From NCBI GenBank assembly GCA_002731275.1, contig PCBK01000146.1:1-64000 (forward strand): a stretch of DNA of 64,000 nt. Direction: 5' to 3'. The DNA is from Deltaproteobacteria bacterium. Its GTDB lineage: Bacteria; Myxococcota_C; UBA6777. A model generated the notes under the pieces. The model worked only from the letters and a program-made list of their open reading frames with translations. It had not been told where the DNA came from and made no database searches. Of this stretch, positions 16,357 to 25,591 are shown one piece after another. The position numbers were made by a program, and so were the translations under genes. Numbering within the stretch: the stretch's first letter is position 1; each line of letters opens with the position of its first letter.

Positions 16357-17679
16357 ATGCTCCATTTCCAAGGTACATTCGTCGACATTTCCCCTTCAGG
16401 AACACTCCGCATTCATGATCAATCTTCTCTTGTATGTGATGCGCAAGGCAAAATCACCTGGATCGGTGACACAGCCGAAGCCAAAAAACGTTTTCCAAAC
16501 GCCACTCTCCACACTTTCCAAGAAGGCTCCTTTGTCCTCCCTGGCTTTGTCGACTGCCACATCCACTTTCCACAAAACCGCATCATTGGAGCTGTCGAAT
16601 CTGACCTGCTTCACTGGCTCGATCATCACGTATGGCCCGAGGAAAGAAAATACAAAGACGAAGCTTTTTCGAAAATGATGGCGCAGGAGTTCGTGCACAA
16701 TCTCCTCTCCAACGGAACAACAGCAGCGCTCGTCTTCGGCTCACAATTTTCGAGCGCAACAGATCATCTATTTGAAGAAGGTCTTCGCCAACAAATGGCC
16801 CTTGTCACAGGATTGACGCTCCAGGATAGACACACACATCCAGAGCTCGAATACACAGCCCGTGAGATTCGACCACACATCGAAAGTATGATCTCCAAGT
16901 GGCACCAAAAAGAACGCCTTCGTTACGTCGTCACATCGAGATTTAGCCCAGCCTGTTCCCCATCACTGCTCAAGATGATGGGCGAAATCATCAAACAAGA
17001 TTCATCTCTCTACTTCCAAACCCACATCAACGAATCCCACGCAGAGATCGAATGGGTCAAACAACTTTTCCCAGAATGTGAAGACTACCTCGCATCTTAC
17101 GAACAATTTGACTTGCTCACGTCCCGCTCTGTCTTTGCCCACTCCATCCACACGACAGAACACGAACTCAAAAGGATGGGACAACACCAGTGCAGTGTCG
17201 CCCACTGCCCTAGCAGCAACGCCTTTTTGGGCAGCGGCTCATTCTCATTCAAAAAACACAAAGAGCACGACGTTCAAATCGCAATGGGTTCCGATGTCGC
17301 AGCAGGTGTCTCATTCTCGTTATGGCGAGAGATGGGACACGCACACCTGATCCAGATGAGATTGCCAGAGGAAGAAAGAACGTTCCTCGACGCAACACAG
17401 ATGCTCTCATCCGTCACCATCGATGGCGCGAAGGCGCTACGATTGGATCATGAGATCGGAAACTTCGAGTCCGGAAAGTGGGCTGACTTCATCGTCTTTC
17501 ATCCCTCAAAAGGACGCTATCTCTCCAAACGATTTGATGAATGCAAAGACAATTCAGGTCACATTGACCCCAAATACATTCAAAAATTGCTCTTCCAATC
17601 CGCACTCTCCTACGAAGATGACATGATCTCACACACCTTCGTCAAAGGAAAACCTGTTTTTCAACGTGAGTGTGATTGA
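16357..17679 (+). CDS. guaD: Guanine deaminase (amidohydrolase family)
   Basis: A 440-residue metal-dependent amidohydrolase that converts guanine to xanthine and ammonia in purine salvage. The metal-binding PGFVDCHIHFPQ motif is near residue 67, a middle THINESHAE motif near 227, the HSIHTTEHE / SVAHCPSSNAFLGSGSF block that distinguishes guanine deaminases near 265-305 and the metal-binding Asp in MGSDVAAGVSFSLWREM near 313. The start at ATG 16357 is the first in frame that leaves a normal length, although the SD is weak; the frame is open upstream into the previous gene. A promoter lies at 16288-16315, and an inverted repeat follows the stop. Closely related hydrolases acting on other bases cannot be fully excluded. 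Confidence 0.9.
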   Translation: MLHFQGTFVDISPSGTLRIHDQSSLVCDAQGKITWIGDTAEAKKRFPNATLHTFQEGSFVLPGFVDCHIHFPQNRIIGAVESDLLHWLDHHVWPEERKYKDEAFSKMMAQEFVHNLLSNGTTAALVFGSQFSSATDHLFEEGLRQQMALVTGLTLQDRHTHPELEYTAREIRPHIESMISKWHQKERLRYVVTSRFSPACSPSLLKMMGEIIKQDSSLYFQTHINESHAEIEWVKQLFPECEDYLASYEQFDLLTSRSVFAHSIHTTEHELKRMGQHQCSVAHCPSSNAFLGSGSFSFKKHKEHDVQIAMGSDVAAGVSFSLWREMGHAHLIQMRLPEEERTFLDATQMLSSVTIDGAKALRLDHEIGNFESGKWADFIVFHPSKGRYLSKRFDECKDNSGHIDPKYIQKLLFQSALSYEDDMISHTFVKGKPVFQRECD

Positions 17680-17687
17680 ACAAGCCT

Positions 17688-17720
17688 GACAAATGACCGT
17701 CTTTCAGGGTCACTTTTGTC
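17688..17720 (+). terminator. Terminator-like inverted repeat after guaD
   Basis: GACAAA-TGACC (17688-17698) pairs across a 9-base loop with GGTCA-C-TTTTGTC (17708-17720), leaving one bulged base. It begins 9 bases after the guaD stop. There is no long T tract after it, so termination may be partial. Confidence 0.45.
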
Positions 17721-17721
17721 C

Positions 17722-17750
17722 TTGACCTTTGGAAGATACGACCCTATATA
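17722..17750 (+). promoter_or_regulatory. Sigma-70-type promoter for the Fe-S carrier gene
   Basis: TTGACC (17722-17727), 17-base spacer, TATATA (17745-17750). Transcription would begin near 17757, about 47 bases before the start codon. The box quality and spacing are among the best in the window. Confidence 0.55.
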
Positions 17751-17803
17751 CTATGTACGAGCTAGAGTATACGAACACACTCCTCACCCGACGGAGCGAA
17801 GAT

Positions 17804-18160
17804 ATGATTACATTGACCGAAACTGCCGCAAACAAAGTAAGATCCCTTATCGAAATGCAAAACAAATCCGATCAAGGCTATGGACTGAGAGTCTTCATCC
17901 AAGGTGGTGGATGTGCTGGATTTCAATACGGTTTTGACCTCGACAACAAACAAAAAGAGACAGACAACGTCATCGAATGTCACGGTGTGAAGGTCTTCCT
18001 CGACAGAAAAAGTGCCCTGTACCTGATTGGTTCGGAGATCGATTACGAAGAAACCATGATGCAAAGTGGCTTCAAAGTCAGTAACCCAAACTCCGAATCA
18101 AGTTGTGGGTGTGGCATCAGCTTCAGTGTCGACCCAAGCACTATCAACTTCGAAAGTTAA
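17804..18160 (+). CDS. A-type iron-sulfur carrier (ErpA/HesB/IscA family)
   Basis: A 118-residue protein that carries or inserts Fe-S clusters into apo-enzymes. The three conserved cysteines of the family are present: one in GGGCAGFQYGF and two in the C-terminal SSCGCGISF. The remaining HesB-like fold is full length (family about 105-120 residues). The ATG at 17804 has GGAGCG 6-8 bases upstream; the in-frame extension to 17729 would overlap the promoter and is unlikely. It stands alone with its own promoter and is not in an isc or suf operon here, so whether it is ErpA-, IscA- or SufA-like cannot be decided. Confidence 0.9.
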   Translation: MITLTETAANKVRSLIEMQNKSDQGYGLRVFIQGGGCAGFQYGFDLDNKQKETDNVIECHGVKVFLDRKSALYLIGSEIDYEETMMQSGFKVSNPNSESSCGCGISFSVDPSTINFES

Positions 18161-18713
18161 TCTACGAAGAACACTGACATCACACCCAACACACCTCAAT
18201 CACTTCCCCCAAAAAACAAAACGAAACACTGCAAGTCAAATACCCCGTAGGGTCCCTCCCCACAAGCACCCGAACAACAAAATACACAAACAAAAACAAG
18301 ACATTAAAAGTGTGCATTGTGTAGAGACATTGGCATTGCTCGGACTGGAGTGCTGCGAAGCAGCGGTAGAGCATCGGCGGGAGTTTACGAACCGCCGCAC
18401 AGCGTGCTTCGAGCGTGACAAAAGCGATGTGAAGCATCGCAGGTTTTGGGGCTATGACCCCGAACAGGTGCGGTCGGGGGCGCGCACGTCCAGCCAACTC
18501 ACAAGCTATGTCATCTGGTATCACGCACAGTCGCAAAAACTTGCGCCTGAAGTTGGCACCTATCCGAGGTCTCTCCTTGCTGTAGTTGGTGGTAAAACAA
18601 TTTAAAGGACTTGGGATCTTCTTTTGCCCTCTTGGAAACTTTTTCGAAGTATTCACAGGCAGTATGACCAAGGTGAAAGTCGTTGGACAGCCGCTCAGCA
18701 CACAAAACGGTGA
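18161..18713. repeat. Long intergenic region with a GC-rich palindrome mosaic (18340-18500)
   Basis: No convincing gene lies here. At 18340-18500 the sequence becomes GC-rich and consists of short palindromes: GCTGC-gaa-GCAGC (18352-18364), CGGCGG...CCGCCG (18375-18397), GCGATG-tgaag-CATCGC (18424-18440) and GGGG-ctatga-CCCC (18448-18461). Similar palindrome clusters occur at 34755-34875 and 55506-55851. Frames on both strands are open by chance across them and are not supported by start sites. Confidence 0.55.
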
Positions 18714-19022
18714 TTACACCCTCCACGACCTCCCCTCCACCCATTCGACCAGCTTAGAAAACGCAACAACCCACTCGAAAACCCGTATGAGCTTGTTGAC
18801 AGCATCTTTGACGAAGATGACAGGCAAAAGGACAAAGTTGGCAGTCTCTTTGACCAACATTTCACATTCTTCGGCGAATTCTCACCCAAAAGGAAAAAGT
18901 TGGCAGTCTTTTTAACCAACATTTCACTCGACAAAATCAACCAAAATCATTTCCAAGCAGGCCAAAGAGACTACCAACTCCGCCCAAAAGATTCCATGTA
19001 CCTTGGTAAGATTTCCAAATGA
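18714..19022 (+). pseudogene. 3' remnant of an unknown gene
   Basis: The plus frame opens after a TGA at 18711 and reads as normal-looking protein without any start codon or SD: FDQLRKRNNPLENPYELVDS, then IFDEDDRQKDKVGSLFDQHF, and ends in RPKDSMYLGKISK at TGA 19020-19022. The residues are hydrophilic with amphipathic helices and no low complexity, unlike a chance frame. Two nearly repeated segments of nucleotide sequence (AAAGTTGGCAGTCT near 18832 and 18896) occur inside. I interpret this as the tail of a gene whose 5' part was lost, possibly by rearrangement next to the palindromic mosaic. No family is recognised. Confidence 0.35.
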
Positions 19023-19224
19023 GATAAAACCCCTTCAAAGAACACACACTGTAACTCAATACACGATACTCATCCTGCCAACGTATTCATCCGACTACCA
19101 GTACATACTTGCTTCCTGCTCATACGTTTTCAGCATTGCAAACACGATACTTGCCATTCACACCCAAACCCTAACCTTTCCAAGAATGACCATTGTCGTT
19201 TTGATTGAAATGGTCATTCACACA

Positions 19225-19251
19225 GTTTACATAAGATGCAATGGAATAACT
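19225..19251 (-). other. dif-like site 6 (minus orientation)
   Basis: GTTTACATAA at 19225-19234 reads TTATGTAAACT on the minus strand. The minus-strand left arm (AGTTATTCCAT) and centre (TGCATC) are not dif-like, so at best this is an XerD half-site. It lies about 120 bases before the giant MopE-like gene. Confidence 0.4.
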
Positions 19252-19354
19252 TTCCTTCTCAAAATACCCCTTTTGGGGAATATCCTCCTCACACATATCA
19301 CCATACAATCAAAACAAACAGTACATCGCCTATCATCTAGAAAGGATATCCATC

Positions 19355-22300
19355 ATGAATCGCTCGTATCGACGTCACCTACTTATCCGACATTGGATAC
19401 TTTTTGCGCTCTGTTGCATCATGTCTTTTGGTAGCCTTCACTGCTCTCCACCCCCTATTTGTGACGGAACAGTCGGCACACAGACGATCGATCCAAGTGA
19501 CAGTCCTTGCGAGAAAGATTGTGAATGTAACAACCAAAACTACGAAGGCTACTGCAATAAGGACGCAGCATGTGTTTCAAAAAAGCGAGAGCCGTGTGAA
19601 AACCCCGGAGAAAAAAGAATTTGCACTCTCTTTCAACCAGCAGACAATTGCACCATTGGCTCCCAAATCTGCCAGCCAGAAGAGCTCCTCTCGCGCAAAT
19701 GGGGTGATTGTAAACCGATTAAACAAGAAGCCGAAAACACCTTCGAGCGGTGCTTTGATGGACAAGACAACGACTGCGATGGAAAAGTCGACAAGAGCGA
19801 CGAAAAATGCAAAGAGTTTTGCCGTGCAACAGATTCTCCGCCCCCTTGCTATGAAGATCAAAAAGGAAATACATCCTCCTCCAACGAGACCCTAAACCAA
19901 GGAATTTGCCGCGTTGGGTTCAAATCGTGCGATCCAAAAACCCATAAATGGGGCGCTTGCATCGGTGCTATTCTCCCTGCTGACAAAGAAGAATGCAATC
20001 AAAAAGACGATGATTGTGACGGAAACATCGACGAAGACCTCCCAAATTGCACAGCCATCACCTGCCGACAAGGTGAAAAACGAAAATGCTACACCCATCT
20101 CCTCGGATGCCCTCTCGTCAAAGGCGAATACAAATGTCTCGGCACCTGTAAGTTTGGGATTAGAGAGTGCAACGAAAAAGGCGTCTGGGGAGCATGTCAG
20201 CAACAACTCACTCCAGAGACAGAAACTTGCGATGGATATGACAACGACTGTGACGGCGATATCGATGAAGGCTGTAATTGCACAGATGGACAATCACAGG
20301 AATGTTTTGATGGAAACAAAAACGTAGACAAAATACTGATCTGCAAAAAAGGAATCCAATTCTGCAAACATGGTGTGTGGGGTCAATGTCTCAACAGCCA
20401 AACGCCTCAAATTGAAGAATGCAATGGTCTCGATGACGATTGTGACGGGATTGTCGACAATCCCGATAAAATGATTCGTCCCCTATGCAGCAAACAGCTC
20501 GGAGTCTGCCGCTCCTCCACAAAAGTATGTGGGGGTTCGTCTGGTTGGCTCCCCTGCTTTTCAGGAACGTACCAATCATGGGATAAGGACTACACGACAG
20601 AAGAGAAGTCCGAAACATGTGACAACAAGGACAATGATTGCGACGGTCTTGTCGATGAGAACTGCATCAGCAACTGCACAAATGGTCAAACAAAAAAATG
20701 CTACTCTTTTCCCGAAGCCCCAAACACAGCCGATGTTGGTCTATGTCGTTCAGGCATACAATTCTGTGCAGACGGTAAATGGGGAGACTGCCTCCTTCAA
20801 ATCACGCCGACAAAAGAAGTCTGTGACAACAAAGACAACGACTGCGATGGCCAAATAGATGAAACATTCACCAACAAAGGAGACGCTTGCAGCGTCGGTA
20901 AAGGAGAATGTAAGCGAAATGGCGTATATATATGCACAGATGAACAATCCACCTCATGTTCAGCACAGTCAGGCAGCGTAGGCATCGAAAGCTGCGATGG
21001 CAAAGACAATGATTGTGATGGTGATATCGATGAAAACGTAACATGTCCAGGCGGAACGATTTGTGTGCAAGGTGTTTGCATTCAGCCTACCCCAGAACCA
21101 TCTGAGGAGATGTACCAGGACGCAGGTACACCAGAGAAAACCCCCGAACCCCCACCAGAATTACCAACAGACAAAAGCTGTTCAACAAATAATGATTGTC
21201 CATCACCCCTCGTGTGCAGGAACACCAAATGTGTCCCTGAGTGCAGAAATCAGCTCGACTGCACAGGCGGAAAACTCTGTGATATCAACACGCAACAATG
21301 TGTTCTCTGTCAGACAAGTGAAGATTGTTGTCTGCGGTTTCTCAAAGGCTCAACCTCTTACAAGCTCTGTACAACGGACCTCAATCTCGCCTGCCTCAGT
21401 CAACAATGTGTGATCAGAGGTTGTAGAAGAAACAGCGATTGTTCGAGTGGAAAGATCTGCGATCTTACGACCTTCCAGTGTCGTTCCTGCCAAACAGACA
21501 CAGAGTGCCCAAGTGGACAAAAGTGTCGAGCAGGTGTGTGCTATGAAGGATGTACAAAAAGCGCTGATTGCCCGACGATATCAGGTTCACAGGGACAGTG
21601 TGTCAACGGCATTTGTTTTACAGGGTGCCAAAGGGACACGGACTGTCAGGGAGGTTTTGTATGTGTCTCAGGCTCTTGCAAAGCGTCAGTCACATCCTTC
21701 CAGAGCGCACTTCGCTATGTAGATGGTAGCAGCGCAAAGAGCTGCACTCATTATAGATTCCCACAAAATGGTTACCATCCAGCCACCACCTCAGGTGTGT
21801 ATTGGATCAACCCAGACGGCACAAAAGATATCAAAGTGTACTGTGAGATGACACTCAATCGTGGTGGCTGGACGCGCTTTTGGTGGTTCTCTCCAGGTGC
21901 CTCTATGTCAGGTGTGACCGATGTATTGAGTCAAAGCCTCGCTCAGTGTAAACCTACTGACAAGACTTGCTTTGCCAAGCTTCCTTGGTCCGACCCCGTC
22001 GAATTGATGACAAGTTCAGATCAAAAGAGCGGCCAAATCTACTGGTTTGACAACACAAACACCTCCAAGAGAGTGCTCGCGTCTTTGACAACACAGGCCA
22101 AATGGCCCGCCTCAAATGGCATCGGTTCTTCATGGCCACCAGTCCTCGCCGCTGGGACACTTGCACACAGGACGACAGAGGTCGGCCCCCAAGCCGGATA
22201 CTGGTGGTACGGTTTACAAAATGGGGTCGTCTCATTCTCTTTAGATAACAACGCAGACGCGTGCCAATCATTTTTCGCAGCAGGTATGGATCAAGACGGA

Positions 22301-23776
22301 AAACTCGGCGTCGATCACGCGAGCACTTCGTGTCCATCCCCCAACAGTACACAAAGCGGATTGTACCTCTATGCGAGATTACCACTCAAAGCTCCAACAC
22401 TTGTATTGGATAACGGTGCAAGAAAGCGTTCAGACGGAACATATGAAAAATCCTGCCTGGACTACCGTTTCCCTCCCATGTACTCAGGCGCCATTGGGGA
22501 TGGAGCTTACTGGGTACAAACAAACACTTCGACACCTCCTCAAAAAGTCAACTGCCAAATGAGTAAACTTGTATGTGTTCCAAGTACATGTAGCTCTGCA
22601 GGTGCAAACTGTGGTGAGATCTTCGACGGTTGTGGAGGAAAACTGAAGTGTGGAAGCTGTTCGGCTCCCTATACTTGTGGAGGCGCAGGCAAAGCTAACG
22701 TCTGTGGATGTGACGGAAAGTGGCGTGTCGGATCCGCAGAATCACAAGGATATTCAGGAGTTGGAGCAGACTTAAAGCTCGACATATCTGGACGTCCACA
22801 TATGTCCCATTTTAACTACTCCAACAAACAATTGAAGTATGTATACCAAGACAGCGTTGGTATCTGGCGCTCGGAGGTCGCGCTCACTCTCAGCAATGTC
22901 TCGACAAGCTCATCCACTGGACTCGGTCTCGACACCAAAGGCGGCGTCCATATCGCATACTACGACGGTGCAAATCTTGGCGCCTACATCGCCTCGAAAC
23001 CCAAAGGCGGTACGTGGACAAAAGAAACCATCGCAGCACCACAGAACTACAGAAACACAGGTCGGTATATCCAGATGGGAATCGACAACACAGACACCCT
23101 TCACGTCGTCTACTACACAAGCACAAGCGGTACAGCAGGTGATCTCATCTACGCAGCCAAGCAGCTTGGAGGTACGACCTGGAGCAAGACCACCATCGAA
23201 CAATCCATCAATATTAACCACATAGGGATGTTTGTCGAACCGGCAGGCCATGTTCACCTATCGTACGGCTCTTACGCCAACACCTCCGCGAGCAGGGCCA
23301 AGTATGCAGTGCTCAAAAAAGGCGGAACGTGGAGTATCGAAGTCATTGACGGCACCATCACACGAGCAGGCTCCCCCTCCTCCGTCTTTGTCGATGGAAA
23401 CGGCACAATACATGTCGCGTTTAAAGCAAGTGACTCGTCAAACGCCGGTGTATACTACAGCAAAAAACTCCCCACAGGGACCTGGACCACGACACGTATC
23501 GACACCAACATCAACTCAAGTGATCCATCAGTCGCAGTCGACACAAAAGGAACGACACATGTCGTTTACAGATTCCCAAATCAACTCACACACCTGTATT
23601 TACAGAGTGGTGCAACACAGTGGACCAAACAAACAATCGACACATCAACCAACAACAACGGCTACAACACCCACATCGCTGTCGATGCAACAGGTGGTGT
23701 ACACGTTCAGTATAGGGATTCAACATACCGGGATCTTCGCTACGCGTTGCTTCCAAATTGCCCACTCACCCCCTGA
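19355..23776 (+). CDS. Giant MopE-like lipoprotein with fibrinogen-like domain and propeller
   Basis: A 1473-residue surface protein. The signal ends at SFGSLHC, a plausible lipobox near residue 30. Residues about 60-560 carry seven copies of the MopE-type metal-binding motif (C-D-x-x-D-N-D-C-D-G-x-x-D-E), each in a Cys-rich unit of about 65 residues. A Pro/Glu linker follows, then short Cys-rich repeats of the form NNDCPSPLVCRNTKC (about 605-785). Near 800-1010 there is a fibrinogen-related domain (GVYWINPDG, VYCEMTLNRGGWT) and part of a second. A cystine knot-like block (DGCGGKLKCGSC) leads to a C-terminal beta-propeller of about 350 residues. AAGGA precedes ATG 19355. The architecture points to calcium- or metal-stabilised adhesion; the ligand is unknown. 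Confidence 0.9.
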   Translation: MNRSYRRHLLIRHWILFALCCIMSFGSLHCSPPPICDGTVGTQTIDPSDSPCEKDCECNNQNYEGYCNKDAACVSKKREPCENPGEKRICTLFQPADNCTIGSQICQPEELLSRKWGDCKPIKQEAENTFERCFDGQDNDCDGKVDKSDEKCKEFCRATDSPPPCYEDQKGNTSSSNETLNQGICRVGFKSCDPKTHKWGACIGAILPADKEECNQKDDDCDGNIDEDLPNCTAITCRQGEKRKCYTHLLGCPLVKGEYKCLGTCKFGIRECNEKGVWGACQQQLTPETETCDGYDNDCDGDIDEGCNCTDGQSQECFDGNKNVDKILICKKGIQFCKHGVWGQCLNSQTPQIEECNGLDDDCDGIVDNPDKMIRPLCSKQLGVCRSSTKVCGGSSGWLPCFSGTYQSWDKDYTTEEKSETCDNKDNDCDGLVDENCISNCTNGQTKKCYSFPEAPNTADVGLCRSGIQFCADGKWGDCLLQITPTKEVCDNKDNDCDGQIDETFTNKGDACSVGKGECKRNGVYICTDEQSTSCSAQSGSVGIESCDGKDNDCDGDIDENVTCPGGTICVQGVCIQPTPEPSEEMYQDAGTPEKTPEPPPELPTDKSCSTNNDCPSPLVCRNTKCVPECRNQLDCTGGKLCDINTQQCVLCQTSEDCCLRFLKGSTSYKLCTTDLNLACLSQQCVIRGCRRNSDCSSGKICDLTTFQCRSCQTDTECPSGQKCRAGVCYEGCTKSADCPTISGSQGQCVNGICFTGCQRDTDCQGGFVCVSGSCKASVTSFQSALRYVDGSSAKSCTHYRFPQNGYHPATTSGVYWINPDGTKDIKVYCEMTLNRGGWTRFWWFSPGASMSGVTDVLSQSLAQCKPTDKTCFAKLPWSDPVELMTSSDQKSGQIYWFDNTNTSKRVLASLTTQAKWPASNGIGSSWPPVLAAGTLAHRTTEVGPQAGYWWYGLQNGVVSFSLDNNADACQSFFAAGMDQDGKLGVDHASTSCPSPNSTQSGLYLYARLPLKAPTLVLDNGARKRSDGTYEKSCLDYRFPPMYSGAIGDGAYWVQTNTSTPPQKVNCQMSKLVCVPSTCSSAGANCGEIFDGCGGKLKCGSCSAPYTCGGAGKANVCGCDGKWRVGSAESQGYSGVGADLKLDISGRPHMSHFNYSNKQLKYVYQDSVGIWRSEVALTLSNVSTSSSTGLGLDTKGGVHIAYYDGANLGAYIASKPKGGTWTKETIAAPQNYRNTGRYIQMGIDNTDTLHVVYYTSTSGTAGDLIYAAKQLGGTTWSKTTIEQSININHIGMFVEPAGHVHLSYGSYANTSASRAKYAVLKKGGTWSIEVIDGTITRAGSPSSVFVDGNGTIHVAFKASDSSNAGVYYSKKLPTGTWTTTRIDTNINSSDPSVAVDTKGTTHVVYRFPNQLTHLYLQSGATQWTKQTIDTSTNNNGYNTHIAVDATGGVHVQYRDSTYRDLRYALLPNCPLTP

Positions 23777-23800
23777 GCCCTCCACAGACCCACAATACAA

Positions 23801-25237
23801 TCAAATCTTTAGCCAAATCCGAGAGAACATCATCATCGCGACGTCTGTCCCGAATGTTTCAGACTTTTGAGACGCGAGCACTGTAAAGACATCACCTGTC
23901 GAAGGCAAGAACGCACCGACGCCAATATCAAAAGTCACAAACTTCGCGACCTTCCACTTAAAGGCTCCGTCGATCTCCATCCCCAAAAATTGTTCATGTG
24001 TTTCAGTCGTATCCTTAAAGATAGGTGCATAATTGCCACCACCTTGTAAAACGCCACCGTCAGCCCAGCGGAAGTTGTACGCCACGTTGATCTGGACAGA
24101 GGTCGTCTTCGTCGGACGAATCCCCACAAACAAGGAAGGCGCGATAATGTTGCTTGGTGCGAACATGTTGGTGATATTGGAAAACTTCCGTCTCTTACCA
24201 TATACAGGCACAAACGTCATACTCGAATCTGCTTGTGTACCAGTATCACCACTCGCCGCGACCAAAAAGATACCAATATATGGCTTGAGTGGAGCCGGAA
24301 GTGTATAGGCTACAGACGCAAATCCACCAAAGGCGAACAAAGACTTGTCTTCGTGGGTACCGAATTGTACATAACCTTCAAAAATCGAACGGATGCTCGC
24401 CGTCTTTAATGTGTAATCCAGGCCAATCATACCAATTTGTGAATTCACGAGTGGTTTTCCCGTCCGTGGCGCACGTTGAAGGTAGTGTGCGGAGATCCCT
24501 AGCTTGAAAGACTTTCCAAACTGAAAATGATGTCTCACACCAGCCAAATCGTCCCCCTCAAACAAGCACCCGTCCTGACATGTCGCTGTATCAGTCAGCT
24601 CAACACTTTCTCGTATTTTGAACCAGTACAGCTCCGTTTTCATTCGATTGGGTCCATACAAAAACAGCCTCATACCGTCAAATGACTGTCCTTGTGGGAT
24701 GTATCCAGGATCCCCTAGAATAAAGCCATGTGCGTGTGTTGCTCCGATTCTTCCAATCTCAAACCTCAGAGGCAGACGGCCTGGCCGCTCCAAGAACAGA
24801 TACCCTTCAAAAAAAGTCGTCCCCAAATAGACTTCACGATGAAATTGATTGGTCTCGTCTGGATCAAACCGAATATCACCACCAGAACGCAATCCATTCC
24901 CCCAAAATCGAGCATCCTGAATCGTCAAGACAAAGCCGACTTGCTTTTGGATCTCCGCCTCCAATGATATCCTGAAACGTGTTGCAACATATACATCACT
25001 ATCATCGAGTTTGGATGAAAAATCTTTGAGATTAAATTTGTATTCAGGTCTTGCGAAGACACTACTGCGAATACGAAAGACTGTCTCCAGTGGACCAGGA
25101 AGGTGAATCTCAATACCCTTTTTTTTGACATGTTTTACAGTAACTTGGGAAGTTTGTTTCGCATATCCGCGATGTTCGAAATATGTAAAGGCCACAAAGG
25201 CTATTAGTATCGTTGTAAAATATCGTAGGTATCTCAT
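23801..25237 (-). CDS. Outer-membrane beta-barrel protein, alginate-export-like
   Basis: A 478-residue protein with a signal peptide (MRYLRYFTTILIAFVAFTYF, cleavage after about residue 29). The mature part is built of alternating amphipathic strands with aromatic ends (RISLEAEIQKQVGFVLTIQD, RLFLYGPNRMKTELYWFKI, KLGISAHYLQ) and ends in SRIWLKI, not a classical terminal Phe but strand-like. Segments such as ARFWGNGLR and GYIPQGQSFDGMRL resemble alginate-export/porin (AlgE-type) barrels. GGAG lies 6 bases before the ATG at 25237; the longer frame to 25312 has no SD. The stop is 24 bases from the convergent end of the MopE-like gene. It may be an outer-membrane channel, but the substrate is not indicated. 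Confidence 0.75.
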   Translation of the reverse strand: MRYLRYFTTILIAFVAFTYFEHRGYAKQTSQVTVKHVKKKGIEIHLPGPLETVFRIRSSVFARPEYKFNLKDFSSKLDDSDVYVATRFRISLEAEIQKQVGFVLTIQDARFWGNGLRSGGDIRFDPDETNQFHREVYLGTTFFEGYLFLERPGRLPLRFEIGRIGATHAHGFILGDPGYIPQGQSFDGMRLFLYGPNRMKTELYWFKIRESVELTDTATCQDGCLFEGDDLAGVRHHFQFGKSFKLGISAHYLQRAPRTGKPLVNSQIGMIGLDYTLKTASIRSIFEGYVQFGTHEDKSLFAFGGFASVAYTLPAPLKPYIGIFLVAASGDTGTQADSSMTFVPVYGKRRKFSNITNMFAPSNIIAPSLFVGIRPTKTTSVQINVAYNFRWADGGVLQGGGNYAPIFKDTTETHEQFLGMEIDGAFKWKVAKFVTFDIGVGAFLPSTGDVFTVLASQKSETFGTDVAMMMFSRIWLKI

Positions 25238-25591
25238 GCTCGACTCCGTTCGGTATCGTACGTTCACTCTATTTACAATCTTACCTTTTTGCAAAGACAG
25301 TGCCACATACAAAAAGAGAAATCCAAAACGGATACCAAAATAAAAACATCAATGAATACAAAAGAGAGACTCAACAGGAGACGATACCGAGACTTCCTCC
25401 TGAGAAGAAGCTCTCAACAAGAAGACACACCCCTCTGATGACAGGTCTATTTTGATGCAAATCGTTGCAACGCTTCAAAGGATTGAATCATTTGCAAACA
25501 AAGGACGCAGCGCAGCAAAGGGTTGGAAGAAAACGGTAGATGGGGGTTTTGTAGGAGATGATTTGGGTGTATTTGGAGGGAAAAGTGAGGA
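25238..25591. other. Intergenic region between the barrel protein and odhB
   Basis: About 350 bases. A 28-codon plus-strand frame at 25351-25437 (MNTKERLNRRRYRDF...) is the only start-to-stop frame that looks protein-like, and it lacks a clear ribosome binding site. I see no terminator with a T tract and no tRNA. Confidence 0.5.

Noticed and set aside
18180-18701. 174-codon minus-strand frame across the palindromic region
   Set aside because: It runs through GC-rich palindromes, lacks a ribosome binding site and changes composition along its length; a chance open frame is more likely.
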